A DNA stretch of 64,000 nt, from contig NZ_JACYXI010000010.1 of the NCBI RefSeq assembly GCF_014842915.1, positions 1 to 64,000 on the forward strand, read 5' to 3'. The position numbers were made by a program, and so were the translations under genes. The notes under the pieces were generated by a model. The model was not told where the DNA came from. It ran no database searches and saw nothing but the letters and a program-made list of their open reading frames with translations. The stretch comes from Roseibium litorale. GTDB lineage: Bacteria > Pseudomonadota > Alphaproteobacteria > Rhizobiales > Stappiaceae. How positions within the stretch are numbered: the first letter of the stretch is position 1; every line of letters starts with the position of its first letter. Shown one piece after another: positions 24,627-33,978 of this stretch.

Positions 24627-26185
24627 GAGGAGAGAGCCTGCTCCGCAAGGGCCCTGGTTTGTTCCGGAGTGCCCGAAGCGTCGATGCGGATCCATCCGCC
24701 AAGATCGCCGATGTCATAGGTCTTTTGCTTGTCGATGACCTCAGGCGTTGCGTCAGAGGCATCGCCTTTGCGCTGGGAAACCCTGTCCTTCAGGATGTGG
24801 TCCCCGGCTTCCAGCCACAGACCGGTGAATTTGGCTTCGCAGGCTGCGGCGATGGATTGCAGCTTTTCCCGTTCTGCCGGCTTGGAGAGGACCGCGTCGA
24901 AGATGACCGAATGACCGCTGGCAAGAAGGGTGCGGGCACGGTGATCCAGGGCGCTGTAAACCGCGTCGGAAGCCTCTTGCGTGTAGGCCTCTGCTGGAGC
25001 CTTTTCGGTCTCTTCAAGGCCGAAGCGGGCCTTGCGCTCCACATCGGTTCTCAGGATCCGTGCTCCCGGCGCCCTGCCGAGTTCTGGCGCAAGGCCATAG
25101 GCAAGGCGGCTCTTCCCGGTTCCTGAAAGACCGCCGATCCCGAGGAGCTCGGGCATGTCCGGATCCAGAAATGCCAGAGCATGGGCGAAATAGCTCCGGG
25201 CATCTGCCTGCTGACTTTCCCGCAAGGCGTCATCTTGCTGGTTCGCTGCCGCGCTTGCGGCAATCTTCGCCCGGATGGCCGCCCGCATGGAGAGATAAAA
25301 GGGCAGGGCAGCGAGACCTTCAGGCAGGTTAGGGCCGTCCAGGTCAGCACTGCGCGCCTGATCGAGGTAGCGGTTGAAGATCCGGTTGGCCGCCGCCTTC
25401 TGGTTCCGGGTACATAGATCCATCAGCAGGAAGGCGAGATCATAAAGAACATCTGTTGTCGCGATGGCATCTGAAAACTCGATGGCATCAAACAGAACCG
25501 GCTTCTTGCCAATCAGGGCAATGTTGCGGGCGTGGGCATCTCCGTGGCAAAGCCGTACCAGTCCGGCGGCTCCACGCTTGAGGATCAGATCTCCGGCCCG
25601 CTCCAGCCAGTTTCGGGATATTGCCGTGAGCCGGCTGGCCTGCGCTGGGGGAAACAGCTCCGGATGTTCAGCCCAGGCAGCTTCATTCTGTTCTGTGTAG
25701 CTTTGAAGCTCAGCCAGGAAGCTGGATGCCTTTTCGCTGAGAACGGGGGCGCTCTTGTGTGCCTCCACCATCATCCGGGCCAACTTATCGCAAAGGTCCT
25801 GGCTTAGCGGAGCTGCGGACGCCAAAAGGTCAAGCTGCTGGCTGTCATCAAAACGGTTCATGACCACCGTCCACTCCTCCGGTGCGCCTGTTCCGTTCAG
25901 AGCCAGCCTTCCGGAGGTCTCCCGGGTTATGGGCATGGCCTCAAGATAGATATCCGGGGCATAGCGGCTGTTGTAGGAAATCTCCCGCTTGCAGGCCTCT
26001 TCTCTCAGCGCCAGTGTTGAATAGTCCAGAAAGGGAAACTTGACCGCGCGCTTGACCTTGTAGGCCCGGGTTCCACCCAGAAAGACGGCATTGGCGTGCG
26101 TGTCGATCCGCAGGGGGGCGCCGGCAGCTTCAGTAAGCGAGCCGAGGAAGGCAAAGACTTCATCTTGTCCTGAGGGTCCAGTCAT
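24611..26185 (-). CDS. Fusion of aminoglycoside-phosphotransferase-like kinase and P-loop AAA kinase
   Basis: A 524-residue cytosolic protein with two kinase-type domains. The N-terminal part (about 1-310) is APH-like, with catalytic loop HGDAHARN at 214-221 and metal-binding DAIEF at about 233-237. The C-terminal part (about 345-524) is a P-loop kinase of the AAA_33 type with Walker A GLSGTGKS at 352-359. Such two-domain proteins are widespread in Proteobacteria and usually annotated only by domain; substrates are unknown. It is unlikely to be an antibiotic-resistance gene. It converges on azlD with a short overlap. Confidence 0.82.
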   Translation of the reverse strand: MTGPSGQDEVFAFLGSLTEAAGAPLRIDTHANAVFLGGTRAYKVKRAVKFPFLDYSTLALREEACKREISYNSRYAPDIYLEAMPITRETSGRLALNGTGAPEEWTVVMNRFDDSQQLDLLASAAPLSQDLCDKLARMMVEAHKSAPVLSEKASSFLAELQSYTEQNEAAWAEHPELFPPAQASRLTAISRNWLERAGDLILKRGAAGLVRLCHGDAHARNIALIGKKPVLFDAIEFSDAIATTDVLYDLAFLLMDLCTRNQKAAANRIFNRYLDQARSADLDGPNLPEGLAALPFYLSMRAAIRAKIAASAAANQQDDALRESQQADARSYFAHALAFLDPDMPELLGIGGLSGTGKSRLAYGLAPELGRAPGARILRTDVERKARFGLEETEKAPAEAYTQEASDAVYSALDHRARTLLASGHSVIFDAVLSKPAEREKLQSIAAACEAKFTGLWLEAGDHILKDRVSQRKGDASDATPEVIDKQKTYDIGDLGGWIRIDASGTPEQTRALAEQALSSQTPK

Positions 26186-26320
26186 CTGCCTTGCTCCGCG
26201 ATTGAGGACTGCGCTGCTGCTTCATTGTGATGGCGCATCTTGGCAGATCCTTGATCCTGCTCAAGGATGGGCCATGTGGATATGACAATCTAAGATCATA
26301 GACCCCTAGGAGGAACGCAT

Positions 26321-26701
26321 ATGAGTGACCATCCGGCATTGAAGAAGATCAGGTTGAACCTGGCGCGCACAAAGGAGTTCCCGAACGGCTCTGCCCAGCA
26401 TGGATATGAGTTTACCGCTCCGCTGGACGATACGGGTCACATTGACGCCACGGCCTGGAAGAAGGAGCGGGATCATTGCCGGGTCCGCAGGTTCTGGGCA
26501 GGGGAAGAGGAAGATATCGGCCATCTGGTTCATCGTCCGGGCGGTTCCTGGGCCTTCCGCTATGACATCGATGGCGACGAGGACGACGAGGCGGGCTACC
26601 GTTTCGGAGCTCATCCCTTTGAGCCCGGCGAATATGTCTCCATCAAGGACGAAGACGGTGAGATGCACACCTTTCAGGTCGTTACAGTTCAGCCTGTCTG
26701 A
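26321..26701 (+). CDS. Conserved hypothetical protein, acidic, 126 residues
   Basis: A small soluble protein without signal peptide or membrane span. It has an N-terminal basic stretch (KKIRLNLARTKEF) and then an acidic body, with RHCRV-like basic and DGDEDDEAGYRFG acidic segments. The ATG at 26321 is preceded by AGGAGG at eight bases, an excellent ribosome site, so it is a real gene. I do not recognise a domain. It stands alone between the fusion kinase and the TPP enzyme. Confidence 0.7.
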   Translation: MSDHPALKKIRLNLARTKEFPNGSAQHGYEFTAPLDDTGHIDATAWKKERDHCRVRRFWAGEEEDIGHLVHRPGGSWAFRYDIDGDEDDEAGYRFGAHPFEPGEYVSIKDEDGEMHTFQVVTVQPV

Positions 26702-26861
26702 GCCCTGACAGCAACACACTTCTTTCCAGTGAGGAATGATGTCATTGCCAAAAGCCTTGCCCGCGTTGTGCCTTGGCTGATGCGTGCGAGGCGGGAACTG
26801 CGCTATAGATCTCATGGGCGTCTTAAATGCGCCGCAGGCTTCATGAATGCAGGGAATGGAC

Positions 26862-28529
26862 ATGGCGCAGAAATCAGGTGGCCAGCTTTTGGTCGATGCA
26901 CTGGAAACCCATGGTGCGGACCGTGTCTTCTGTGTGCCCGGCGAAAGCTATCTCGCCGTTCTGGACGCGCTTTATGATGCCTCCATCGCTGTGACCGTCT
27001 GCCGTCAGGAAGGTGGAGCGGCGATGATGGCCGATGCCTATGGCAAGCTGACCGGCAAGCCGGGCATCTGCATGGTGACCCGCGGTCCGGGTGCGACCAA
27101 TGCCGCCGCAGGCGTTCACGTCGCCATGCAGGACTCCACGCCGATGATCCTGTTCATCGGCCAGATCGAACGCGGCATGCGTGAGCGCGAGGCTTTCCAG
27201 GAAGTTGACTATCGTCAGATGTTCGGCGGCATGACGAAATGGGTCGCCGAGATCGACCATGCTCATCGTGTGCCGGAGTTCATCTCCCGTGCCTATCACG
27301 TGGCAACCTCCGGTCGTCCGGGTCCTGTCGTTCTGGCGCTACCGGAAGACATGCTGGTCGAGATGGCGGATGTGGCTCAACCCGATCCCTGGCGGCAGGT
27401 GGAAACCCATCCGGGCCTGACCGTGATGGCGGATCTGCAGAAGCGCCTCTGGGCCGCAGAACGTCCGATTGCCATTCTGGGCGGCAGCCGCTGGACGGCG
27501 GATGCGGTCGCCGGCTTCACCCGCTTTGCCGAGCGGTTCGACCTGCCAGTCGCCTGTTCTTTCCGCCGCCAGATGCTGTTCGACAATCTGCACCCCAATT
27601 ACGCTGGGGATGTCGGCATCGGCATCAACCCGAAGCTTTCCGAGCGGATCAAGGCGTCAGACCTGATCCTGCTGGTCGGCGGCCGCCTGTCGGAGATGCC
27701 GAGCCAGTCCTATACACTGCTTGATATTCCTCAGCCGTCGCAGCCCTTCGTGCATGTGCATCCGGATGCGGAAGAGCTGGGCCGGGTCTACCGACCTTCT
27801 CTTGCGATCCATGCAAGCCCCGCTGCCTTCTGCAAGGCTGCGGAAGGTTTGCAGCCGCCGGTGGAGCTGAAGAACGCTGGTGACGCCAAGGCCGCCCATG
27901 ACGATTATCTGGCCTGGTCTGGTGCCCGTCCGCAGACGGCAGGCAGTCTCCAGATGTCGGGCGTGATGGAATGGATTGAAACCCACTGCGCGGATGACAC
28001 CATCTTCACCAATGGCGCCGGCAACTATGCGACCTGGCTGCACCGCTTCCACCGGTTCCGCAAGTTCGGCACCCAGGCTGCACCTACCTCCGGGTCCATG
28101 GGCTATGGCCTGCCGGGTGCTGTTGCGGCCAAACTGACCTTTCCGGACCGGGATGTGGTCTGCTTTGCTGGCGATGGCTGTCTGCAGATGACCATGCAGG
28201 AATTCGGTACGGCCTGCCAGGAGGGCGCATCGATCATCGTGCTGGCCATCGACAACGGCATGTACGGCACGATCCGCATGCACCAGGAGCGCGAGTATCC
28301 AGGCCGTCCCTCCGCGACCAAGCTGGTCAATCCGGACTTTGCGGCCTTGGCACGGGCCTATGGTGCTTTCGCCGAGACGGTCACGGCGACGGAAGAGTTC
28401 GGTCCTGCCTTCGAGCGGGCCAAAGCCTCAGGCCTGCCTGCGCTGCTGCATCTGAAGCTGGATCCCGAAGCCATCACTCCGGCCCGGTCCCTGACCCAGA
28501 TCCGCACGGAAGCAGAAGCCAAGCGCTGA
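26862..28529 (+). CDS. Thiamine-diphosphate enzyme, acetolactate synthase-like
   Basis: A 555-residue enzyme with the three-domain layout of the acetolactate synthase superfamily. The cofactor-activating glutamate is in CRQEGGAAMMADAYGK near residue 50, and the ThDP/Mg motif begins GDGCLQMTMQEFG and ends in LAIDNGMYG near residue 440-470. The start ATG 26862 has AGGGA six bases upstream; ATG 26847 is an in-frame alternative. There is no ilvN-like small subunit beside it, so it may not be the biosynthetic enzyme; oxidase, decarboxylase or sulfoacetaldehyde-type activities cannot be told apart here. Confidence 0.8.
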   Translation: MAQKSGGQLLVDALETHGADRVFCVPGESYLAVLDALYDASIAVTVCRQEGGAAMMADAYGKLTGKPGICMVTRGPGATNAAAGVHVAMQDSTPMILFIGQIERGMREREAFQEVDYRQMFGGMTKWVAEIDHAHRVPEFISRAYHVATSGRPGPVVLALPEDMLVEMADVAQPDPWRQVETHPGLTVMADLQKRLWAAERPIAILGGSRWTADAVAGFTRFAERFDLPVACSFRRQMLFDNLHPNYAGDVGIGINPKLSERIKASDLILLVGGRLSEMPSQSYTLLDIPQPSQPFVHVHPDAEELGRVYRPSLAIHASPAAFCKAAEGLQPPVELKNAGDAKAAHDDYLAWSGARPQTAGSLQMSGVMEWIETHCADDTIFTNGAGNYATWLHRFHRFRKFGTQAAPTSGSMGYGLPGAVAAKLTFPDRDVVCFAGDGCLQMTMQEFGTACQEGASIIVLAIDNGMYGTIRMHQEREYPGRPSATKLVNPDFAALARAYGAFAETVTATEEFGPAFERAKASGLPALLHLKLDPEAITPARSLTQIRTEAEAKR

Positions 28530-28557
28530 GTAATATCAGACGCGAGCTAAAGACTTG

Positions 28558-28595
28558 AACCCCGGCAGGTATGCGACTCGCCGGGGTTCTTCTTT
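28558..28595 (+). terminator. Terminator after the TPP enzyme
   Basis: AACCCCGGC (558-566) pairs with GCCGGGGTT (580-588), then TCTTCTTT. It ends the gene at 26862-28529 just before the convergent acetyltransferase gene. Confidence 0.8.
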
Positions 28596-28605
28596 CAAGT
28601 CTGTG

Positions 28606-31347
28606 TCAGTTCGCAGGCAGTTCGGTTGAGACCGGCAAGGTGACGTGGGCGATGCCAGGGTCATCCGGAGAGGTCGTAACATGGAACCCGAGGGCCTGGC
28701 AGACCGACAGCATGCTGGTGTTCTCCTTCAGCACCTCGCCGTGAATGGTTTCGATCCCATCGGCTTTGGCATAACGGATGATGTGTTTCATCAACGCCCA
28801 GCCCAGGCCGATGCCTTTTAGATCGGAGCGGACGATCACCGCATATTCCCCTGACTTGTGGTCCGGATCTGAATGCAGCCGGACAACACCCAGAAGCTTG
28901 CCGGTGTCCGGATCGATCGCTGCAAAGGCCATGGAGCGGGCGTAATCGAGCTGGGTCAACTGAGCCAGGAAGCGGTGGTTGAAATCCTTGACCGGCGCGA
29001 AGAAGCGCAGCCTAAGGTCTTCCGGTGTCACGGACTGGAAGAAGGCGCGGAACAGACCTTCGTCCTCCGGCCGCACGGGCCGGACCGGAATGCTTTGACC
29101 GTCCTTGATGGTCAAGGTGCCCTCCCATTCCTTGGGATAGGGGCTGATCGCAAGCCGTGAGGTTCCGCTGCGGCCGGGATGGTGGGCTGGCACACCCAAA
29201 GTCATCCTCGTGTCGAGGGCGATCATACCGTCCTCCCGCAGGACCAGCGGATTGATGTCGAGTTCGCGGATTTCCGGCAGGTCGCTTGCGATCTGGGAAA
29301 GCTTCACCAGCGCGAGCGCCAGGGCTGCCCGGTCGAGAGCAGGGCGGCTGCTGGTGCCGTCGATCAGCCGGGCGATCCGCGTCCGTCCGATCAGGGCGTC
29401 GGCCAGATGCAGGTTCAACGGCGGCAGCTCGACGGCAATATCGACCAGCTCTTCAACCGCCGTCCCGCCTTGCCCGAAGACAAGCGCCGGACCGAAGACG
29501 GGGGTCTCCGCAAGACCGGCATAAAGTTCAAGCCCATGCCTGTCTTCCAGCATGGGCTGTACGGCAACACCGGTGATCCGGGCTTGCGGATAGGTCTTGG
29601 CGGTCTGATCCAGAAGCTCCTGGGCTGCTGCCTTCACCGCTTCCGGTGTTTCCAGCCCGAACCGCAAGCCGCCGACACGGGACTTGAAAGGAAGGTCTGG
29701 CGAAATGAGCTTCACGACGCAGCGCGTGGACCTGGTGAAAAAGCTGCGGGAGGCAAGTCCGGCCTCAGCCGCCGTTGGGCAGAGGCGCGTTTCCAGAACC
29801 GGCACCTGATAGGCGGTCAGAATGTCGGTTGCCTCTTCCGGTGTCAGGCTGGTGCGGCCTTCAGCCATGGCTGTTTCGATGATGCTCCTGGCCGTGCCTG
29901 CGTCTGGCGTGAACTCCTCTGGCAGGCTTGGCGGCAAGGCCATCAGGAAGTCGCGTGCTTCTGCATCTTGTGCCAGATAAGAAACAGCCCTGGCTGCCTG
30001 TGCGGGGCTGGCAAAGCAGGGGACCTTGGCGGCATCCAGCGTGGCTTGCGCGTCAAGATCCGCACCGGCGAGACAGGCAACAATGGCTTTGCGCCGTCCT
30101 GTCCGCCGCTTGTCCTCCTTTGCCGCCGTGGCAATGGCTTGCGCCAATGCAGAAAGGGGAGTGAAGGCCGTTGGGGCCTGCACGGCAAGCACCCCATTGG
30201 TTGCCGTGTCTTTCAGCAAGATGCCTATGGCGTGTTGAAGGGTTTCTGGCGGCAGGCTCTCCCGCAGAATGACCGGACCGGTATAGGCCGGGTCGTCATG
30301 ATAGCGCTGCGGGATCTGCTGGTGCAGCATCGGCGCCAACTGGTCCATGGTTTCAGGTGAAAGGCGGGCGTTGGCCACACCGCTCTCCCGCAAGCGTTCT
30401 GTCGCTAGGCTGGCAAGGCTTCGGCTGTTGGAAAGAAGCGCGATCGACTTGAGGTCCTGCGCACGCACCCGTGACAGGGTTTCGACGGCCTCGAACATGG
30501 CATCGAGATCTGCGACCCGCAGCATGCCGGACCGGCGGAAGGCTGCATCATAGACGAGATCCGTCGTTGCAAGGCGGCCAGCGTGGGTCTGGTAGGAGAT
30601 GCCGCTTGGTGCTGCCCTGTGTCCGGAACGGATGACCACGACAGGTTTGCTGCGGGCGGCAGCTCTGGCGGCGGACAGGAATTTCCTGGGGCTGGAAATG
30701 GCCTCCAGGTGGATGACAATGGCCCGCGTCCGGTAGTCCCGCGCGAAATAGTCGATGAGGTCGCCCACATCCACGTCCATGCGCGCGCCAAGAGAGACGA
30801 CGCCGGAAAACCCGGTCTGGTGCGCTGCTGCCCAGGACAAGGTCGCATTCATCACCGCGCCGGAGCGGGCGAAAAAGGCGATATCGCCCGCAGCCGGAAG
30901 ATCGGCGCTGAGGAGCGGGGAAAGGCCGAGATGAGGGAGAGCAAAGCCGAGACTGCCAGGGCCGATTAGGCGGATGCACTTCTCCCGGCTGGCGGTCAGG
31001 CATCGGTCAAGCAGGTCCTGAGGCCAGTTTTCAAAGCCCGAAGACAGGATGAGGATGGCCCGTGTGCCTTTTCCGGCAAGTTTGGAAATGACGTCAGGCG
31101 TGTCTTCCGCTGCGCCGAGCCAGATCGCGAGATCTGCTGCGCCTTCGGCGGTCTGCTCCAGACCTTGGACATGTCCGCCATCCGGAGCCGGAAACCCATC
31201 CAGATTCACAAGCGTTAGGGGAAGTTTCTGCTTTTGACCCTTCAGCCGCTCAGCGAGGCTGTCAAGCAGGTTCTGGGGATGCCGGCTCGGCCCTATCAGC
31301 GCCAGAGAGGAGGGAGCAAAGAAGCCATCAAGATTGCGGATCGTCAT
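28606..31347 (-). CDS. Pat/PatZ-like protein acetyltransferase (NDP-forming acyl-CoA synthetase plus GNAT)
   Basis: A 913-residue protein with the PatZ (YfiQ) layout: CoA-binding domain (about 10-135), succinyl-CoA-ligase-like flavodoxin domains (about 150-450), ATP-grasp domain (about 490-715) and a C-terminal GNAT domain (about 745-905) with the acetyl-CoA loop region RSDLKGIGLGWALMKHII. PatZ acetylates lysines, for example to switch off acetyl-CoA synthetase; the synthetase part is thought to be regulatory. It follows the universal stress protein gene on the same strand after a hairpin at 31425-31451. Confidence 0.87.
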   Translation of the reverse strand: MTIRNLDGFFAPSSLALIGPSRHPQNLLDSLAERLKGQKQKLPLTLVNLDGFPAPDGGHVQGLEQTAEGAADLAIWLGAAEDTPDVISKLAGKGTRAILILSSGFENWPQDLLDRCLTASREKCIRLIGPGSLGFALPHLGLSPLLSADLPAAGDIAFFARSGAVMNATLSWAAAHQTGFSGVVSLGARMDVDVGDLIDYFARDYRTRAIVIHLEAISSPRKFLSAARAAARSKPVVVIRSGHRAAPSGISYQTHAGRLATTDLVYDAAFRRSGMLRVADLDAMFEAVETLSRVRAQDLKSIALLSNSRSLASLATERLRESGVANARLSPETMDQLAPMLHQQIPQRYHDDPAYTGPVILRESLPPETLQHAIGILLKDTATNGVLAVQAPTAFTPLSALAQAIATAAKEDKRRTGRRKAIVACLAGADLDAQATLDAAKVPCFASPAQAARAVSYLAQDAEARDFLMALPPSLPEEFTPDAGTARSIIETAMAEGRTSLTPEEATDILTAYQVPVLETRLCPTAAEAGLASRSFFTRSTRCVVKLISPDLPFKSRVGGLRFGLETPEAVKAAAQELLDQTAKTYPQARITGVAVQPMLEDRHGLELYAGLAETPVFGPALVFGQGGTAVEELVDIAVELPPLNLHLADALIGRTRIARLIDGTSSRPALDRAALALALVKLSQIASDLPEIRELDINPLVLREDGMIALDTRMTLGVPAHHPGRSGTSRLAISPYPKEWEGTLTIKDGQSIPVRPVRPEDEGLFRAFFQSVTPEDLRLRFFAPVKDFNHRFLAQLTQLDYARSMAFAAIDPDTGKLLGVVRLHSDPDHKSGEYAVIVRSDLKGIGLGWALMKHIIRYAKADGIETIHGEVLKENTSMLSVCQALGFHVTTSPDDPGIAHVTLPVSTELPAN

Positions 31348-31424
31348 GGGGTCACCTTGGGCGAAAATGCGGTCTTGCCTGGCCTTGGTTCCTCCCGTGG
31401 CATCTGGCTAGCGTTCTATATTTT

Positions 31425-31451
31425 CCGGCCAGACGGTATTCGTCTGGCCGG
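31425..31451. terminator. Hairpin between usp and the Pat-like gene
   Basis: CCGGCCAGACG pairs perfectly with CGTCTGGCCGG around a five-base loop. There is no T-run on the minus strand, so it may be an mRNA processing or stability element, or a weak attenuator, rather than a full terminator. Confidence 0.55.
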
Positions 31452-31481
31452 GATACTTCATACTGCAGGTGCTGGTGGCAC

Positions 31482-32312
31482 CTAGTGTGCCATCAGCACC
31501 GGAACAGTCATGCTGGCGAGAATTTCACGAGTTGCGCCACCGAACAGGAATTCGCGCATACGGCTGTGCCCGTAACCGCCCATGACGACCAGATCAATGC
31601 CATGATCAGAGACATAGTTCAGCAGCGTGTCGGCAACGCCGGCCTGCGGATTGGTGACCACGTCGATGGTCACGTCCAGACCATGCCGTGCCAGATAGGT
31701 GGCGATCTCGGCACCTGGCTGGCCGCCACCGCGCGCTTTCTTTTCTATCAGAAGGACTGTGATCTTCTCGGCACTGGAGAGCATCGGCAGGGCGGCATGG
31801 ACCGCGCGGGTTGCCGTGGAGCTGCCATCCCAGCCGATCAGCACATGCTTCGGGGCGCCGGCCGGAGCACCGATATAGGGCACGAGCAGAACCGGCACGC
31901 CGCTTTCAAACAGGATTGTCTCGATCAGGAGATCGCGCATGGGTTCCGGGGAGTCCGGATTCGCCTGGCTGACAGCAACCATATCCGTTGTGCGGCAATG
32001 CTGCAGCACGCTTTCCAGCGGTCCACCGGTCAAAAGATCGGCCACGCGGCTTTCCGAGTTGATGCCGGCGCGCCGGGCCAGTTCGTCGAAAACGCCACGG
32101 GCATCCTTGGCGGCCGCAACAGCCTGCTCATGGGCTGCCTGCAGATAGTCGACCGGCATGGGCGCTGCGGCAAAAGCAGGAACCACAGGCTCGAACGCCA
32201 TGGCCAGACCTGTCACATGCGCATCACTGCGTCCAGCCAGATCCAAGGCGTAGTTTGCCGCAGGCTGCGCTCCCGCAAGATCAATAATCGTGAGAATGTC
32301 TTTCAACGCCAT
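31482..32312 (-). CDS. Universal stress protein, tandem UspA domains
   Basis: A 276-residue cytosolic protein with two UspA domains. The second (about 150-276) keeps the nucleotide-binding pattern in VVMGGYGHSRMREFLFGGAT; the first (about 1-145) has a weaker version (VAVSQANPDSPEPMRDLLIE), so it may not bind ATP. Tandem Usp proteins are made under low oxygen, starvation or respiratory stress in many bacteria. An FNR/FixK-type box sits upstream at 32398-32411 at the spacing expected for activation. Confidence 0.88.
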   Translation of the reverse strand: MALKDILTIIDLAGAQPAANYALDLAGRSDAHVTGLAMAFEPVVPAFAAAPMPVDYLQAAHEQAVAAAKDARGVFDELARRAGINSESRVADLLTGGPLESVLQHCRTTDMVAVSQANPDSPEPMRDLLIETILFESGVPVLLVPYIGAPAGAPKHVLIGWDGSSTATRAVHAALPMLSSAEKITVLLIEKKARGGGQPGAEIATYLARHGLDVTIDVVTNPQAGVADTLLNYVSDHGIDLVVMGGYGHSRMREFLFGGATREILASMTVPVLMAH

Positions 32313-32369
32313 GTCGGCCTCCTAGGGATAGGCGGAGCCGGACGGATGTCTGGCACCGCCGCTGAATGA

Positions 32370-32411
32370 ACTCTATTCGCAGGCGCCTCCGCCAGCCTTG
32401 ACAGGAATCAA
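32370..32411 (-). promoter_or_regulatory. FNR/FixK-type box and promoter of the universal stress gene
   Basis: On the minus strand TTGATTCCTGTCAA (411-398) matches TTGAT-N4-ATCAA with one mismatch. TAGAGT at 375-370 is a plausible -10 box. A transcript start near 32363 would put the box centre at about -41.5, the class II activation distance. Confidence 0.6.
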
Positions 32412-32470
32412 ATGCGCAAAGCGTGTATCCGTCAATATGTACACGCAAGAATACACTGCCGCAGCCCGCA

Positions 32471-33625
32471 TCACATTGCCTTCAGCGCCTCGCGGGCGAT
32501 AATGAGCCGCTGAATTTCGGATGTGCCTTCGTAGATCGTGGTGATACGGGCGTCCCGGGCATAGCGTTCCAGCGGGAAGTCCTTGATATATCCGGCCCCA
32601 CCATGAAGCTGGAGCGCAGTGTAAGTGGCCTTTTGAGCGGCTTCCGAGGCAAAGAGTTTGGCCATGGAAGCTTCCTTGGCGAAGGGCTTTCCCGCATCTT
32701 TCAGCCATGCAGCCTGAAGGATCAGCAGCTTTGCTGCTTCCAGTTCGGTTTCCCGGTCGGCGATCATCCATTGCAGGCCCTGCATGGTGGAGAGGGGCTG
32801 GCCGAATTGCTGGCGCTCCTTAATATAGGCCTTGCCTGCGGCCATCGCGGCCTTGGCAATGCCAAGCGCGAGAGAGGCTACGCCAATCCGTCCACCTGCC
32901 AGTTCACCAACCGCGATGCGGAAGCCATCATTCTCCTTGCCGAGTAGCGCCGACGCCGGGATCCGGCAATCCTGAAACAGGACTTCGTTTGTCGCCGAAC
33001 CGGTCTGTCCCATCTTCTTTTCTGCCTTGCCGATCACGAGACCCGGCGTTCCGGCCTCCACGAGAAAACAGGAAATGCCCCTGCCCTTCGGTGCGGAGGG
33101 ATCCGTGACCGCCCAGACGACGAACACTCCGGCGTAATCCCCGGAGGTTATATAGAGTTTGGAACCGTTCAGGACATAGCCGCCGCCGTCTTTGACTGCC
33201 CGGGTCTTCATGGAGGAGGGGTCTGAGCCTGCGGAGGATTCCGTCAGACAAAAGCCGCCGGCAGGATAAGTGCCGTCAGTCAGCTTCGGCAGATAGGCTG
33301 CCTTTTGCTCTTCAGTCCCCACCGCCTGAATGACTTCACCTACCATATTGGTGACGGAAACCGTGACGGCAGTGGAGGCACAATGGCCCGCAAGAGCCTC
33401 GACGGCGAGGGCAAAGCTGACGGTGCCTGCTTCCGTGCCGCCGTAATCCGCCGAAACATTGAGACCCATGAACCCGTTTTCGGCCAATTCCTTCAGATTT
33501 GCCAGAAGGTCAGCCCGCCTTTCCCCCCTGTCCAAGGCTTCGGCCACCGGTGCCAGTTTCTCTGCGCCAAAGCGGCTGGCGGTGTCGGCAATCATCTGCT
33601 GCTCGTCCGTCAGGCTGAAATTCAT
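32471..33625 (-). CDS. Acyl-CoA dehydrogenase
   Basis: A 384-residue FAD flavoenzyme that makes the first alpha-beta double bond in acyl-CoA oxidation. Family signatures are visible: FCLTESSAGSDPSSMKT (FAD/substrate binding, about 120-136), RQQFGQPLSTMQGLQW, LQLHGGAGYIKDFPLERY, and the catalytic glutamate in YEGTSEIQRLIIAR near the C-terminus. The start ATG 33625 has GGAG nine bases upstream; the open frame beyond it has no good start. Chain-length specificity (short or branched chain is likely from the C-terminal Glu position) is uncertain. Confidence 0.92.
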   Translation of the reverse strand: MNFSLTDEQQMIADTASRFGAEKLAPVAEALDRGERRADLLANLKELAENGFMGLNVSADYGGTEAGTVSFALAVEALAGHCASTAVTVSVTNMVGEVIQAVGTEEQKAAYLPKLTDGTYPAGGFCLTESSAGSDPSSMKTRAVKDGGGYVLNGSKLYITSGDYAGVFVVWAVTDPSAPKGRGISCFLVEAGTPGLVIGKAEKKMGQTGSATNEVLFQDCRIPASALLGKENDGFRIAVGELAGGRIGVASLALGIAKAAMAAGKAYIKERQQFGQPLSTMQGLQWMIADRETELEAAKLLILQAAWLKDAGKPFAKEASMAKLFASEAAQKATYTALQLHGGAGYIKDFPLERYARDARITTIYEGTSEIQRLIIAREALKAM

Positions 33626-33978
33626 CTTGTCTCGCTCCCATGAAATTTTGCGGTAACGTAGTTGCGGCTTCCGGCGTTTGTCCATGACCTTTTCCGGCCC
33701 CGGAGACGCCGCCGGTCCTTCAATCCGGAACATCGCACCTCCGCTGCGGAAAGGAAGGGCCAGCCTGCACCAAGGTCGAATAAGAACAATGGCCACAATG
33801 TTTTGCGGTTCGTGATGTTGCGGGCTAAGGTAGCCTCTTCGGGCAATTCTTCGTCCGGTTATTGAACGGTTCCGCGGAAGGGAGCGCGGAACCGGATTTC
33901 ACCGGTGGTCACAGGCGGGCGCAGAGCGTCCCTGACAGGCTGCCAGTCTTTGCGAGCCGAATATCTGGGAGGATATGC
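33626..33978. other. 353-base divergent intergenic region with a strong hairpin
   Basis: No gene is supported. It separates the divergent acyl-CoA dehydrogenase and TRAP genes. At 33867-33894 CGGTTCCGCG pairs with CGCGGAACCG (10 bp, eight-base loop), 85 bases ahead of the dctP start. It would lie in the dctP leader if transcription begins upstream of it; there is no T-run. Confidence 0.6.

Noticed and set aside
24611..26185. Aminoglycoside resistance gene
   Set aside because: The APH-like domain is fused to a P-loop kinase, a common housekeeping-type arrangement, and no resistance or mobile context is present.
26862..28529. Biosynthetic acetolactate synthase IlvB
   Set aside because: There is no small regulatory subunit gene beside it; only the superfamily is supported.
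33862..33978. Upstream extension of the DctP reading frame
   Set aside because: The signal peptide and the GGGAGG ribosome site fix the start at 33979; the extension has no family text and includes the hairpin.
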